DNA of 64,000 bases from Anaerobutyricum stercoris (GTDB taxonomy: Bacteria; Bacillota; Clostridia; Lachnospirales; Lachnospiraceae): positions 1 to 64,000 of the forward strand of contig DXBR01000036.1 in assembly GCA_019116455.1 (NCBI GenBank), given 5' to 3'. Position numbers and translations under genes: made by a program. Every line of letters begins with the position of its first letter. The stretch's first letter is position 1. This document shows positions 1 to 10,103 of the stretch, piece after piece. Below the pieces are notes generated by a model that was not told the origin of the DNA, ran no database searches, and saw only the letters and a list, made by a program, of their open reading frames with translations.

Positions 1-78
1 GCCCTATGTAGCTTAGCATATATGGGAATGGGAGTATTCCGCCATCCTACACCTGCTCCCTGTAACTTATCCACCATA

Positions 79-162
79 TCAGTTCATTATAAAAATCTTA
101 GATTTTTGTCTTGACAACTGAGCCACTATAGCATTTGCTTTTGCGTTGCTTGCATAATTCAT
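79..162 (-). CDS. Small 27-codon ORF downstream of tail fibre gene
   Basis: A 27-residue ORF with a good AGGAGG ribosome site 8 nt before its ATG, just after the fibre gene in the late operon. The product is Ala/Asn/Lys-rich with no membrane segment, and I do not recognise it. From position 78 to the left edge other short frames open without clear ribosome sites, so what follows is unresolved. Small genes of this kind are common between fibre and lysis genes in phages of Clostridia, but being real rests only on the ribosome site and operon position. Confidence 0.35.
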   Translation of the reverse strand: MNYASNAKANAIVAQLSRQKSKIFIMN

Positions 163-287
163 AAACCGTACCTCCTATATAATTTTTAAATTAAATGATC
201 TTTGATTATGTACGGGAAAGATGAATACATTTCTATTGTTCGTTGTTTTAATTTTTTCTCCTTTATTTTTTGATATGGATTAATTTA

Positions 288-2123
288 TTACCAACTAGAA
301 TTTTCAATTTTTAACGGTATGTTTAATCCATAGCACAGTAATCTATACATCACATTGTATCCATCATCGTTTGGGTGCAATTCATCTGTAAGAAGCGAAT
401 CAAACGGTATGTTCTTTTGGTCACAATATTTTTGAATATTATTAAAAAAAGAGTAATATGTTATGCCATAAGCCGTAGCTATCTTGTTAATCTCTATGTC
501 TACGTCTTCCATGTGATATTTCATAGTGTCTATGGTTTCATTTCCAACTTTTGCCGGTATAGAAGAAATCAGAATAGGAATTTTTGATTCTGAAAGCAAC
601 GTTCTAACTACATATGAGACGTTTTGAGAAAAAGTTGTTAAATCATTATCCCCCCTATCATTAGTGCCTATCATTATAAAAATAATATCACTATCTTCTG
701 ACCACCTATCAAAGTTATTTCTTACTGTTGTACTGTTAATTCCGGCACACGCCCTATTGTGTACAGTGCAATTAAATTTCTCGATTAAATATTTTTTCAG
801 TTTCTGTGCCCACCCATTAGCCGATAACGATTCGTACCAATTCCACGTTCCTTCCGTCAATAAATGTTCACCGACTTCGTATTCATTGTCTGCGTATGGG
901 TAATCAGGGGCATTTCCCCTATATACATGCGTAACACCGTCTTTTTCTTCTATCCAACTAACATATGTGGATGAACCTTGCCCCGCAGTTATGCTATCTC
1001 CAATAAATGTAACTCTTTTATTATTCAAAATTGAAACCAGGTTGTGTTTATTTGATTCAATTCCTACTTCCGTAATATATAATTTGTAATCAGAATCTAT
1101 AATATTCGAAGAAAGAACCATGTAAAAAGCATCTTTTGGAACATTAACAATCACGTCTTTTTGCAGATCTCCGCCTGAAATTACAGAACCAACAAATGTT
1201 TTTAATTTGTCATAAAACGCAATAAGAGCATTTCCCTTTGCTAAATATGTTTCTTTTATCACCATTTTTCTAAATGTAGTGCAATTAATATATTCTGATA
1301 TATGATATTGAGGGGCATTAATATCTGTGATAATTCCGTTACTTTGAATATATTTATTTGGAATCGACAATACACTTTCATCATAAATCTTATATGTTGT
1401 GTTTAATATTTCGCCTATAAATTTTGAATTTGCAGGCATATTTTTTGTAAGTGTGTCATCGGTTGCTATCCTTAAATACTTAAGTCTAATATCCCATTTA
1501 GAAGATTCGCAAGAAAATTTAAAATATAATGCCAAATTCGGAATTTCTACCGCATCATCTGTTGTAGTTCCGCTGCTTGAAACAGTATGTCCACTTAAAA
1601 AATTAAATTCAGAGTCGTAAAACGCCACTTGCAAATATGCACTTGGGTCTCCGAAATATATACTTTTAAGAAAAACTACAGAAAATAATTGACATTCAAT
1701 GTAATTTGATACAATGTAATTTGATGGGCCATCTGTAACTGTTCCGTCTTTTAGTAACACCTTGCTAATTTCATAATTATTTACATTTTTGTCGAAAATA
1801 ATGTTTAATTGACCAAATCCATCATCTATTTTATGTGACAAATCATTGCATTGACTTCTGACAGATTCCCCTGCGGTTTCGTATGGGGTGCCATCATACC
1901 CGATCCTGATATCTGACAATTCTGCATCCCCTGTTGTAGAACCTTCTGGTAGCTTAGCCAAGTTGTTAATTCTTTGGTTTATTACTTCATACTCTGCGTC
2001 AGATATTCTAGAGTCAATTGCTTGTTTAACATTCATGGAGTTATCATACGCTACCTGTTCCGCTGTTGTGGCCGGAGCCAGTGGCGTTCCTTCTTTGTTT
2101 GTCAAGACCGTATTTAGTGTCAT
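288..2123 (-). CDS. Tail fibre/baseplate protein with SGNH (GDSL-type) esterase domain
   Basis: A 611-residue virion protein. The N-terminal ~120 residues are of the type that anchors clostridial fibres to the baseplate. A beta-rich middle follows, then an SGNH hydrolase domain from about residue 370. Block I is GDSITAGQGSS near 374 (nucleophile Ser), block III has IGTND near 485 and block V has DELHP near 580 (catalytic Asp and His). The family removes acyl groups from carbohydrates, so the likely role is deacetylating a surface glycan during adsorption. It is the last large gene of the tail operon in the window. The fold assignment is firm; the substrate is unknown. Confidence 0.88.
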   Translation of the reverse strand: MTLNTVLTNKEGTPLAPATTAEQVAYDNSMNVKQAIDSRISDAEYEVINQRINNLAKLPEGSTTGDAELSDIRIGYDGTPYETAGESVRSQCNDLSHKIDDGFGQLNIIFDKNVNNYEISKVLLKDGTVTDGPSNYIVSNYIECQLFSVVFLKSIYFGDPSAYLQVAFYDSEFNFLSGHTVSSSGTTTDDAVEIPNLALYFKFSCESSKWDIRLKYLRIATDDTLTKNMPANSKFIGEILNTTYKIYDESVLSIPNKYIQSNGIITDINAPQYHISEYINCTTFRKMVIKETYLAKGNALIAFYDKLKTFVGSVISGGDLQKDVIVNVPKDAFYMVLSSNIIDSDYKLYITEVGIESNKHNLVSILNNKRVTFIGDSITAGQGSSTYVSWIEEKDGVTHVYRGNAPDYPYADNEYEVGEHLLTEGTWNWYESLSANGWAQKLKKYLIEKFNCTVHNRACAGINSTTVRNNFDRWSEDSDIIFIMIGTNDRGDNDLTTFSQNVSYVVRTLLSESKIPILISSIPAKVGNETIDTMKYHMEDVDIEINKIATAYGITYYSFFNNIQKYCDQKNIPFDSLLTDELHPNDDGYNVMYRLLCYGLNIPLKIENSSW

Positions 2124-2138
2124 AGCCTTAGCTCCTTC

Positions 2139-2870
2139 CTATGATAATCGCAGGATCACAAACCGGTATTTGATGTCGTAATATACATTCTGATCTTCCG
2201 GAATGTGATCTGTGCGAAGGTTAAAATCTAATACAATGTTCCCTCCGGTCTCCCTCATTGCACTTGGATATGGACTGATCTGTCCTCTCGGTATGTCATT
2301 ATCCATACCGTACAGCCCCACATTTATGATTGGTCTGTACACACCGGTGAAATCATATTCAACCGGATCAGACGGAGAAGAATAATGTGTGCGATGGTCC
2401 TGCCCAGCAAAGATGACTTGCAGATTATCCTTACCGCCCAGCTCTGCCACAGAGCCGATAGTGATTGTCTTATCCACATCACTGAGACCCTCCAGGCCAT
2501 TATGTACCCCGTCTATGACGATAAATTTATCGGTTATTTTCTGACTGACATTATTGATGTTATTCTGTGCATTGTCCAGGGCATCCTGTATCTTCTGGCT
2601 GCTCCATGTACTGGTTTCGGACACCACACCATCCCGGATGGTATGTACTGGCAACTCAAATGCATTTGTATCTTCTATTGCTGTGGTATATGGAGTGTTT
2701 TTCAGGAGATCGGCCATTTGGTCATTCTGCTCCACGACTGCTGCCACAGATTCCGGATTGCCGGTGGCATCCTTATAACACTGGTCAATGGCATCATGGA
2801 TGCTGCCTCGCACTTCTTCGCCATACCTGGCTTCCAATATTTTTGTTAAAAAGTTTTGTATTACTGACAT
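2139..2870 (-). CDS. Phage baseplate/fibre protein, unrecognised family
   Basis: A 243-residue protein when started at the ATG preceded by GGAGGG (the frame is open a further 13 codons upstream). The N-terminal ~60 residues are helical and hydrophilic. A Gln/Asn-rich helical linker lies around residues 110-135, and a beta-rich C-terminal half follows. It lies between the collar/endopeptidase protein and the SGNH fibre, the usual place for an upper baseplate protein or fibre connector. It ends 15 nt before the next gene, so the two are co-transcribed. Function is inferred from position only. Confidence 0.7.
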   Translation of the reverse strand: MSVIQNFLTKILEARYGEEVRGSIHDAIDQCYKDATGNPESVAAVVEQNDQMADLLKNTPYTTAIEDTNAFELPVHTIRDGVVSETSTWSSQKIQDALDNAQNNINNVSQKITDKFIVIDGVHNGLEGLSDVDKTITIGSVAELGGKDNLQVIFAGQDHRTHYSSPSDPVEYDFTGVYRPIINVGLYGMDNDIPRGQISPYPSAMRETGGNIVLDFNLRTDHIPEDQNVYYDIKYRFVILRLS

Positions 2871-2881
2871 GTTTCCCTCCT

Positions 2882-4561
2882 TTATGCTGTCCGTTTCCAC
2901 ATATAGCAAACAATATATGGCGGAAGGTTATTGTGTGCCTGACCGCTGCCGGAAGCACTTACTGTGTGGGCGTGCGCCGGGACCGTATGAGTGTGTTCGC
3001 CAGCATATGCCGTGCTGTCCCAAGCGCCATCATTATTTGTGGTTGTCCCGAGTTTTCCGCCGTTCCCGCTCGCTACTCCGTTCCGGTAGTACACGTTGTG
3101 CATATGATTTCCATTTGAAGCTGTGGTGCAGGAGCCTCCGCCGACCGTGTGACTATGGGGCGGCATCTCCCCTGAAGAAAGCACATGTGATTTTTCCCCG
3201 CCGGTTTTTTCCACCGTATTAAATTCTGTCTGCGCGGTATCGATACCGACAGGGACTCTTCCTGTCCCCCAGCGTACCCATGTACCACCAAAAAAGTTCG
3301 TTGGATTTATAGGTGATACGTTCAAATAGATGCTTCCAATTGGATATGCTGCCAAAACATTACTTGCTACATTCATTGCCTCCTGCGCTGTCTGGGATGC
3401 GGACTCTGCTGTCTGAACCGCATGGTCTGTATTTATTTTCACTATCTGGATATCGTTCTTCATAGCCGCGTTTTCCACCATCTTTTCTGACAAGCAGGAA
3501 AGTGTCCGCCCCAACGTGATAGTATTATTGGCCGGGTTTTCCAGATCGATCTCATATTTACTTACCAGATAGTAGGTGGATATATCTCCCAGCGTACTAA
3601 GTAGACCATGTTTTTCAGATACGCACGGGACCAGATCCCCCAACCGTATTGCATTGATATCCACATCGACCATATGAAGATCCACTGCTGTCAGCTCAAT
3701 AGTGATAGCTAAATTGATACAGCTATTCAGATATTCTTTTGCGGCTGCCAGTAGTTCATCGGGGCTGTTGGCATCGGAGAAGTCCACTTTATCAATAATC
3801 CAGCCGTATAAATCAACGGCATCCTGGCTGTAAATGTAATCTGTCCCATTGTGTCCATTGGCTGTATTAATCCGGACATTATTAGCGCCAACAGGAATAA
3901 TAGCTGTCTTAATATCCTCAGCTTTAGAGTATTTCTTTAAATCCAGCAGATTTTCCCCAAAGCGGATAACCTGGTCGCTGACCTTACCATACTGTTTGAC
4001 GTAATCCAGATACCGAACAGTTCCCACCTGCCTCACACGCAGATACCCTTCATATTTGTCCAAAAAATTTGTCTGGATGAAATCCCAGGTCTTTTCATAG
4101 TTGGCGTCAAAATTTTCCAGCTCCTCGCTGTCTATATCAATCTGGCCGACAGTAAACTGCTTATTTGCTTCCACCTGTGCGTTGTGTTCTGCGATAATCA
4201 GCCGAAAAATTTCTATATTAGTGGATATTGGCGGAAATGTATTCTGCCGTCCGTAGCTTTTGGGCCGTTGGATAGAATCCAACAAAAACGCCAGCTCCCC
4301 TTCGCAAGAAATCTGGCCAGTATTTTGAAAATCATCTTCGTTGTTCAGGGGACGTCCCTTGAATAACAGTTCATCATCTTCGTATACTTCAATCCGGGAT
4401 TTTAATTTTGCAATCGCTTCGACATTTGGATGGGTGTCTAAAACCCCAAAGTCAAAGTTCCCTGTTTTATTCAGTTCCAAAGAAATCTTGGGAGACAAAA
4501 GCTGGTACTCTTCATCTCTGACATCATGCAGCGTTTTTCCGTCACACAAAACCCGATACAT
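2882..4561 (-). CDS. Tail-associated protein: prophage endopeptidase/Gp37-like domain with C-terminal collar domain
   Basis: A 559-residue protein. Residues 1-370 resemble the siphovirus Gp37-like/prophage tail endopeptidase family (tail tip hub). A short helical linker follows (about 370-400). From about residue 407 the Y-P-I-G-S-I-Y-L motif, a GGTW block and the MPPHSHT segment mark a phage tail collar domain, typical of fibre proteins. The two roles, hub and collar, are often on separate proteins; here they are fused. The gene abuts the distal tail gene and overlaps the upstream region of the next gene. Confidence is high for tail tip, moderate for the exact role. Confidence 0.82.
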   Translation of the reverse strand: MYRVLCDGKTLHDVRDEEYQLLSPKISLELNKTGNFDFGVLDTHPNVEAIAKLKSRIEVYEDDELLFKGRPLNNEDDFQNTGQISCEGELAFLLDSIQRPKSYGRQNTFPPISTNIEIFRLIIAEHNAQVEANKQFTVGQIDIDSEELENFDANYEKTWDFIQTNFLDKYEGYLRVRQVGTVRYLDYVKQYGKVSDQVIRFGENLLDLKKYSKAEDIKTAIIPVGANNVRINTANGHNGTDYIYSQDAVDLYGWIIDKVDFSDANSPDELLAAAKEYLNSCINLAITIELTAVDLHMVDVDINAIRLGDLVPCVSEKHGLLSTLGDISTYYLVSKYEIDLENPANNTITLGRTLSCLSEKMVENAAMKNDIQIVKINTDHAVQTAESASQTAQEAMNVASNVLAAYPIGSIYLNVSPINPTNFFGGTWVRWGTGRVPVGIDTAQTEFNTVEKTGGEKSHVLSSGEMPPHSHTVGGGSCTTASNGNHMHNVYYRNGVASGNGGKLGTTTNNDGAWDSTAYAGEHTHTVPAHAHTVSASGSGQAHNNLPPYIVCYMWKRTA

Positions 4562-5275
4562 TTACAGCATCCCTCCCCGGTAATCCACAGATACAGTCCC
4601 GTTGCCGGTAAAGACCAGTTCGTTATCCCCTTCTCCCAGGTAAATATCAAACACTTTGCTCCGGCCTGCCGGCAAATTATAATCCAAGCCATCAAATGAT
4701 ACTGTCATAGCCGTGCTGCATTCAAACACCGGGATAACTTTCTTTCTGCGTCCGCGGATCACAAGCGTCCTCGTTCCGTTCACTTCCAGATCTTTATAAT
4801 TCCGGATGATGCCATTATTAAAATTAAACGGGTCCCACAGCCAATCTTCCAGGCTACTACAAAGCTCGTATTTATATGGCTCCACATCCCCGGACAGTAC
4901 CAGCTTACTCTCTTCCCGGTCTGTCTTTTCAGCATCTACAGTCAGCCGGCCGATATAATAAAACGCTTTATCATTGTCCAGGATAATCTTCATTTTCTGA
5001 CCATGCAGATAGTTCGCAATCTCTGATACCTTGTTTGCCCAATCGCCGAAGTCCCTGTCAGGAACTTCAAACTCCAGTGATAAACTTCGGTTCTTGTATT
5101 TTACGTCTCCGCCGGTCATAGCTTCTGTCAGATCAATCGTCCCATCAGCGCAGGGAACATCCTGTTCATAGGTCTTTGGCTCCGGGAATCCCAGAGTAAC
5201 GGCCAACCAACCGAGGCCCCAGTCCTTTAATGTGTGCTTATCTCCAATCAATACCCCGAGGGTTCCTCTTTTCAA
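4562..5275 (-). CDS. Distal tail protein (Dit-like)
   Basis: A 237-residue protein from a TTG start one base after the tape measure stop, with GGAGGTG seven bases upstream; an ATG 39 bases further upstream lacks a ribosome site and lies inside the tape measure gene. The pattern (N-terminal DWGL with a central PDRDFGDW block and beta-strand-rich C-terminus) fits the siphovirus distal tail family, which forms the ring joining tail tube and tip. Its location between tape measure and hub genes supports this. Confidence 0.8.
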   Translation of the reverse strand: MKRGTLGVLIGDKHTLKDWGLGWLAVTLGFPEPKTYEQDVPCADGTIDLTEAMTGGDVKYKNRSLSLEFEVPDRDFGDWANKVSEIANYLHGQKMKIILDNDKAFYYIGRLTVDAEKTDREESKLVLSGDVEPYKYELCSSLEDWLWDPFNFNNGIIRNYKDLEVNGTRTLVIRGRRKKVIPVFECSTAMTVSFDGLDYNLPAGRSKVFDIYLGEGDNELVFTGNGTVSVDYRGGML

Positions 5276-5276
5276 A

Positions 5277-8200
5277 TCAGACACCTCCTCGCGTCTTCCG
5301 ATTCGTAATGTCATTCAGTTTTTTATCCATGTACGGTGCTGTTACTCTGGCAATCTCCCGGCCTTCCAATATAACCGGCACCTCGATTTTCTCCGGCCCA
5401 GTATAAATGGTCTGTTCTTTGGTAGTTCCATTTCCTGTGCCAGCAAATGCGACTCGTACCTGTGCCCCGGAAATGCGCTCCATCTGCCGGGATACGGCCG
5501 ACTGCATCCTGCTCTGCAGCTCTGGTATGTTCAGTCTTGCCTTGGCAAATTTTTGCGCCATGGTCTCCGATACAGATTCTACCTGCCGGTACAGTTTTGG
5601 AGCTTCTTTTTCATGTCCCTTTTCTGCTCCCTGCAGGTTATATCGGCCGATCCGCTCAAACCGTTTCGATGGCGAATTGATTTTCAGTGTCTTCTCCACC
5701 GTCTTCACCAGTTGGTTGCAAATTTTTTTCATGGCCTTTGTCATGTTACGGGTCTCTTTTTCCATGCCCGCAGTCAACCCGGCGGCAATATTCTGCCCGG
5801 CCTGTTCCATCTGTACCCGAAGGTTATCCGTCGCCGCTTTCAACTTCGCATTGTATTCCGCTTCAATTTTCGCAAAATCATCCGCGAAGAAACTCTCAGA
5901 GAAACTTTTAGCCATATCCTGCTGCGTGTTCCACTTCTCGATGTACGCCCGCTGTTCTTCCGCCGACATTGCCCGGAACCAGTCCATGTAAGCAGATGCT
6001 TCATCCACGTTCATACCAAGGATCCTTTCCATCATGGATTCCGGAATGTTTTTCTCCAGAGCCTTGATGTTTTCTTGGTATCGCTTCAGATCATAAATGT
6101 TCTGGTCAAGATCATAGATATTGCCCCAGGACTGCTGCTTACTTATCAGGCTATCCATCTGTGTCTTGATTTCGTTGTACTGCTCCTGGTACTCCTCAGA
6201 CAGCTTCTGGATCTGTTCCTGCGCAATAGCTGTCAGTCGCTCGGACTCTTTCTGAAACGCAGTATTGTATGCATTGGCCATGGCCTCCCCGGCTTCCTGC
6301 ATACGTTTCTCTTCTTTCTTATTCTGCTTTTGCAGTTCTTTCATCTCTTTTTTGAGCTGCTTCTTTTTCTTCTTCTTTTTGGTATCATCAATCTTCTTCT
6401 GGAGCTTCTCTTCCCGCTTGCTGTTTTTATTGGACACCTTCTCCTGCTGCCGGCTGATGATATCCTGAATAGTCTCAGATGAATCCTGCTGCGCCGTGCT
6501 GAGCGCCGTACTCAAACGGCTAGTCAGATTGTTTCCAATCTCTGAGTAGTTACCTTCTGTTGAAGCTGTCCTTGCCGCATCCAGTGCCTCTGATACCATG
6601 GACTTCATTTCCGCATTGAGGATGCCCTGCGCTTCCTGGATACCCTTGGCAACGCCGGAAGGAATATTTTTCCCGATGGCGTCTTCGTACACCTTTGACG
6701 GGGATCCGATCTGCAGCTCATCTGCTGTCGCTTTAACGCCGGCCCTTGCCATGCTTCGGGACGCATCTTCCACGACATCTGTATTGTCGGCAATACCTTT
6801 TGCCATGCCCATTGGGAGGAACTTACCGACTTCATCGCGGAACACTCGGGACGGCGAATGGGAATCCGCCTCAGCATTTGCCGCGTCTTTTGCGTCACGG
6901 ACAACTTGCCGAACTGCATCAGATACGATAGGACTGTTTTCATCAATACCGGCCGCAAGCCCTAATATTATGTTATATCCAAGCGTCCGGAAGCCGCTGT
7001 AATCTACATCCTGCGCATTTTTCACAGCATTCTGTGATGATTCCTTTACTTTACCCTTATTCTTATCGATACTGTCTGCTGTTGCATCTGTGACCTGCTT
7101 ACCTGATTTTTCGCCGGATTTTTTCGCGGATTTATCTGTGGCATCACCCATCAGTTCCAGCATCTGCTCGATTGCTTCCTTCGGTTTTGTCTTGCCGGCA
7201 TTCACCGATGCTACAAGGTTACGTACTGCCTCCGATCCGGAGATTCCGGACTTTGCCACAAGCTCATCGAATTTCACCAGGTTGTTCATCTGCCGGACTG
7301 CTGCAGCCGGTTTCGTCTTCCCGGACTCAATGCCTTTCGCCATGTTTTCCGGGACTTTCACGCCTGACACAAAAGTCTGACTTTGCAGGTCATCGAGCTG
7401 GATCAGCGCCTTCATCTGCGCCACACTGGCTGGAAGAGCATACTTTCCAGACTGAATACCCTGTGCTACGGAAGCCGGTACCTGAACGCCCGCTGCCTTT
7501 GCTTCCTGCACAAGGCTGTCCAGGTTAATCAGGTTCTTTAACTCATTCCCGGTGGTCGGTACAGAATAAAGACCCTGCTGGATGCCAAGGCTGACTGATT
7601 CCGGAATCTTCTTCGCCTTGACGCCGGCTTCCTTGGCCAAGGTGTCCAGATTGTTCAGATAATCCACATAATTGGTCTGATTTGTAAATTTATCCGAGTA
7701 TTCCGACAATCCTGCTTCTGCCTGACTTAGATTCTCTTGTGTTTTAGCAAGAGCTTCTCCCGCGGAATCCAACGCAGCTTGATAATTTAGGACGTCCTGC
7801 GCCGCTTCCCCTAATTCTTTGTTGCCGCTTCCCAGGCCATGTTCCTCGATAAGCGCAGCCTCTTTATCTTTTGCTTGATCCAGCTTTTCCTCCGCTTTCG
7901 CATACGTTTCGGAAGCATTCTCATATTCAACCGTTGCATCTGCTACTTTTTCAGCCCATTCTTCCATCCCGGACTGATACGCCCTGGCCATCGCCTGTTC
8001 TTTCAGCGCATCAATATTGTTCCGAATAGCTTTGGTTGATTTGTTCAGCTTATCGGTTTCTTCGTCATAAATAAGCCCCAGATCGGGAAGGATTCCATTC
8101 AGCTCTTCCACAACACTCTTAATCTGTGCTTTCGTGCCAGCACTCTTATCTTCTACCTTTATCAGGTCTTTTAATTTCTTGAAAAGATTATCTGCCTGTA

Positions 8201-10016
8201 CTCCCTGCGCTCTGGTCTCTGTTACGTTTTCAGAAGTTTTTTCCTTTAAATTTTCAATAGATTTCGCAGCTTCATCCTGCTTTTTGCTTAGTTCCTCACA
8301 GGCGTCTGCATACTCTAAGGATTCTGATTTTGCGTGCTCTTGTGTCAAGGCGTAGGCAGCAATCCCCGCTGTCAATGCACCAACAGCCAGGACAGTAATG
8401 CCAATCGGACCGCCCAGAGCCGTGACTGCTGTATTTAAAAGACCTGTTGCCGTTGTCGCTGTCATCGCCTGCCCTGTAAAAAATTTTATAGCAGTGCCAA
8501 GCGGCGTCATTCCCGTGCGGATTCCTTTTATCTCCGTCTTGACTGCGGTAAGTACAGGAGCTACTGTTTTTAATGCCGTGTATCCTTTTATCACTGTCAA
8601 TAGGCTCGCCGCCGCAGGAAGGACTACATCCAGATTTTCTCCCAGAAATTCCATTCCTGCGCCCAGCGCTTTGACCCCGCCCTTTGCCGCCACAGAGGCC
8701 GCAGAGCCAAGGTTTTTGACAGTCGTGACTGTTTCCTCCGGGATAATCCCTTCGATACCGTCATCTTTTAAAGCATCGGTAAGATCATTGATCTGCTCTG
8801 TAGCCGATTTTGTGACATCTTTTAACGGTTCTTCTATGTTCTCATACAGCTCAATCCCCAGGGATTCCGCAGAGCCGCCCAACTGTTCTACGGCGCCCTT
8901 CAGATTATCCTGCATAGTCTTCGCCATCTCTTCCGCAGAACCATCACAGTTCTTATACTCTTTGGTCAGTTTTTGCAGTTCTCCAGAACCCCGGCTGATC
9001 AGTGCGAGCATACCGGAAAGAGATTCCTGGCCGAACAGGGTGATAAGCGCTTGGTTCTTTTGTTCTTCAGACAATCCGGCAGTCTTTTCCTCAAGCATCG
9101 CCGTCATGTCCGTCAGAGATTTCATCTTTCCATCCGCATCATAGAAAGAGATTCCCAACTCGTCCATGGTCTCCCGCATGACTTTGGTTGGCTTCGCAAT
9201 CCGGGACAGGGCTCCCCGCAGCGTTGTGCCGGCCTGAGAGCCTTTGATGCCGGCATCGGCCATAATTCCAATGGATGCTGCAGTCTCTTCAAATTCAATA
9301 CCCATGGCACTCGCTACCGGCGCCACATACTTCATGGCCTCCCCGGTATCTGCCACAGCCGCATTGGTATCCGCCGCATTTTTCGCCAGCACATCTGCCA
9401 CATGGCCTGCTTCGCTGGCATCCATTTTGAATCCCCGGAGCGTTGACGCCGCGATATCCGCGCTGGAAGCAAGGTCTTCACCGGAAGAAGCAGCAAGGTC
9501 AAGCATACCAGGCATAGCGGCGATAGTTTCCTCCACATCAAATCCGGCAGACGCCAGATTCTCCATGCCTTCCGCTGCCTCATAAGAGGAAAAGGCCGTG
9601 TCTGCCCCCAGCTGTTTTGCCTGCGCGTTCAGCTTGGCAAACTCCTCATCCGTCGCGCCGGAAATTGCCCGCACTCTGGACATCTGTGCCTCAAAGTCCA
9701 TCCCTGTTTTTACTGCCGCCGCCAGCCCTGTCACCGTAGCAGCGCCGGCGGCTTTTGCCGCTGTGCCAATAATAGACTTGATCTTATCCGCCGCGCCTGT
9801 CCAATATCGCACTGTTGTATCTGCAGAAGCTCCCGAACTCCGCTCAATCTCGCTCCATGCTTTTTTAAATGCGTCGCTTGATGACATTCCCAGCTTTTTA
9901 TACTCTGCGGCTAAACTGGCTGCCTGTGCTTTCAGCGACTGTTTTGTCTGTTTGATACCTTTTTCTATCCCGGAATTATCTAACCCGGTCTCAATGATGA
10001 TCGTGCCGTCGGCCAT
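5277..10016 (-). CDS. Phage tail tape measure protein (TP901 family)
   Basis: A 1579-residue protein that sets tail length and is ejected through the tail. The N-terminal coiled coil is followed by the TP901 core (about residues 100-360). A hydrophobic stretch rich in Gly/Ala/Val lies at about 465-560. Long helical coiled coils follow. A tandem repeat array of about 41 residues per unit occupies roughly 795-955. Three SPSK/SPSR blocks and a very Lys-rich helix (about residues 1195-1235) come later. The start has AAGGAGTGTGAGG upstream, directly after an 11-bp perfect inverted repeat (10032-10073). Length and content are normal for a siphovirus tail of roughly 200 nm. Confidence 0.95.
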   Translation of the reverse strand: MADGTIIIETGLDNSGIEKGIKQTKQSLKAQAASLAAEYKKLGMSSSDAFKKAWSEIERSSGASADTTVRYWTGAADKIKSIIGTAAKAAGAATVTGLAAAVKTGMDFEAQMSRVRAISGATDEEFAKLNAQAKQLGADTAFSSYEAAEGMENLASAGFDVEETIAAMPGMLDLAASSGEDLASSADIAASTLRGFKMDASEAGHVADVLAKNAADTNAAVADTGEAMKYVAPVASAMGIEFEETAASIGIMADAGIKGSQAGTTLRGALSRIAKPTKVMRETMDELGISFYDADGKMKSLTDMTAMLEEKTAGLSEEQKNQALITLFGQESLSGMLALISRGSGELQKLTKEYKNCDGSAEEMAKTMQDNLKGAVEQLGGSAESLGIELYENIEEPLKDVTKSATEQINDLTDALKDDGIEGIIPEETVTTVKNLGSAASVAAKGGVKALGAGMEFLGENLDVVLPAAASLLTVIKGYTALKTVAPVLTAVKTEIKGIRTGMTPLGTAIKFFTGQAMTATTATGLLNTAVTALGGPIGITVLAVGALTAGIAAYALTQEHAKSESLEYADACEELSKKQDEAAKSIENLKEKTSENVTETRAQGVQADNLFKKLKDLIKVEDKSAGTKAQIKSVVEELNGILPDLGLIYDEETDKLNKSTKAIRNNIDALKEQAMARAYQSGMEEWAEKVADATVEYENASETYAKAEEKLDQAKDKEAALIEEHGLGSGNKELGEAAQDVLNYQAALDSAGEALAKTQENLSQAEAGLSEYSDKFTNQTNYVDYLNNLDTLAKEAGVKAKKIPESVSLGIQQGLYSVPTTGNELKNLINLDSLVQEAKAAGVQVPASVAQGIQSGKYALPASVAQMKALIQLDDLQSQTFVSGVKVPENMAKGIESGKTKPAAAVRQMNNLVKFDELVAKSGISGSEAVRNLVASVNAGKTKPKEAIEQMLELMGDATDKSAKKSGEKSGKQVTDATADSIDKNKGKVKESSQNAVKNAQDVDYSGFRTLGYNIILGLAAGIDENSPIVSDAVRQVVRDAKDAANAEADSHSPSRVFRDEVGKFLPMGMAKGIADNTDVVEDASRSMARAGVKATADELQIGSPSKVYEDAIGKNIPSGVAKGIQEAQGILNAEMKSMVSEALDAARTASTEGNYSEIGNNLTSRLSTALSTAQQDSSETIQDIISRQQEKVSNKNSKREEKLQKKIDDTKKKKKKKQLKKEMKELQKQNKKEEKRMQEAGEAMANAYNTAFQKESERLTAIAQEQIQKLSEEYQEQYNEIKTQMDSLISKQQSWGNIYDLDQNIYDLKRYQENIKALEKNIPESMMERILGMNVDEASAYMDWFRAMSAEEQRAYIEKWNTQQDMAKSFSESFFADDFAKIEAEYNAKLKAATDNLRVQMEQAGQNIAAGLTAGMEKETRNMTKAMKKICNQLVKTVEKTLKINSPSKRFERIGRYNLQGAEKGHEKEAPKLYRQVESVSETMAQKFAKARLNIPELQSRMQSAVSRQMERISGAQVRVAFAGTGNGTTKEQTIYTGPEKIEVPVILEGREIARVTAPYMDKKLNDITNRKTRGGV

Positions 10017-10031
10017 ATCCTCACACTCCTT

Positions 10032-10073
10032 GCGTCAAATAGTAAGATTGTAAAGTTCTAAGCTATTTGACGC
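10032..10073 (-). promoter_or_regulatory. Perfect 11-bp inverted repeat before the tape measure gene
   Basis: GCGTCAAATAG at 10032-10042 and its exact complement at 10063-10073 enclose a 20-nt AT-rich loop. The hairpin lies between the Gp15 stop and the tape measure ribosome site. There is no T-run after it, so it is not a classical terminator; it may be an mRNA stabiliser, processing site or translation control element. Confidence 0.6.
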
Positions 10074-10103
10074 CCTGGGTGTCATCCACCGGCAGCACCA
10101 GGC

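Noticed and set aside
6340..6400. Low-complexity Lys tract in the tape measure gene as sign of frameshift
   Set aside because: The frame is open throughout and the tract lies in a coiled coil; normal for this family.
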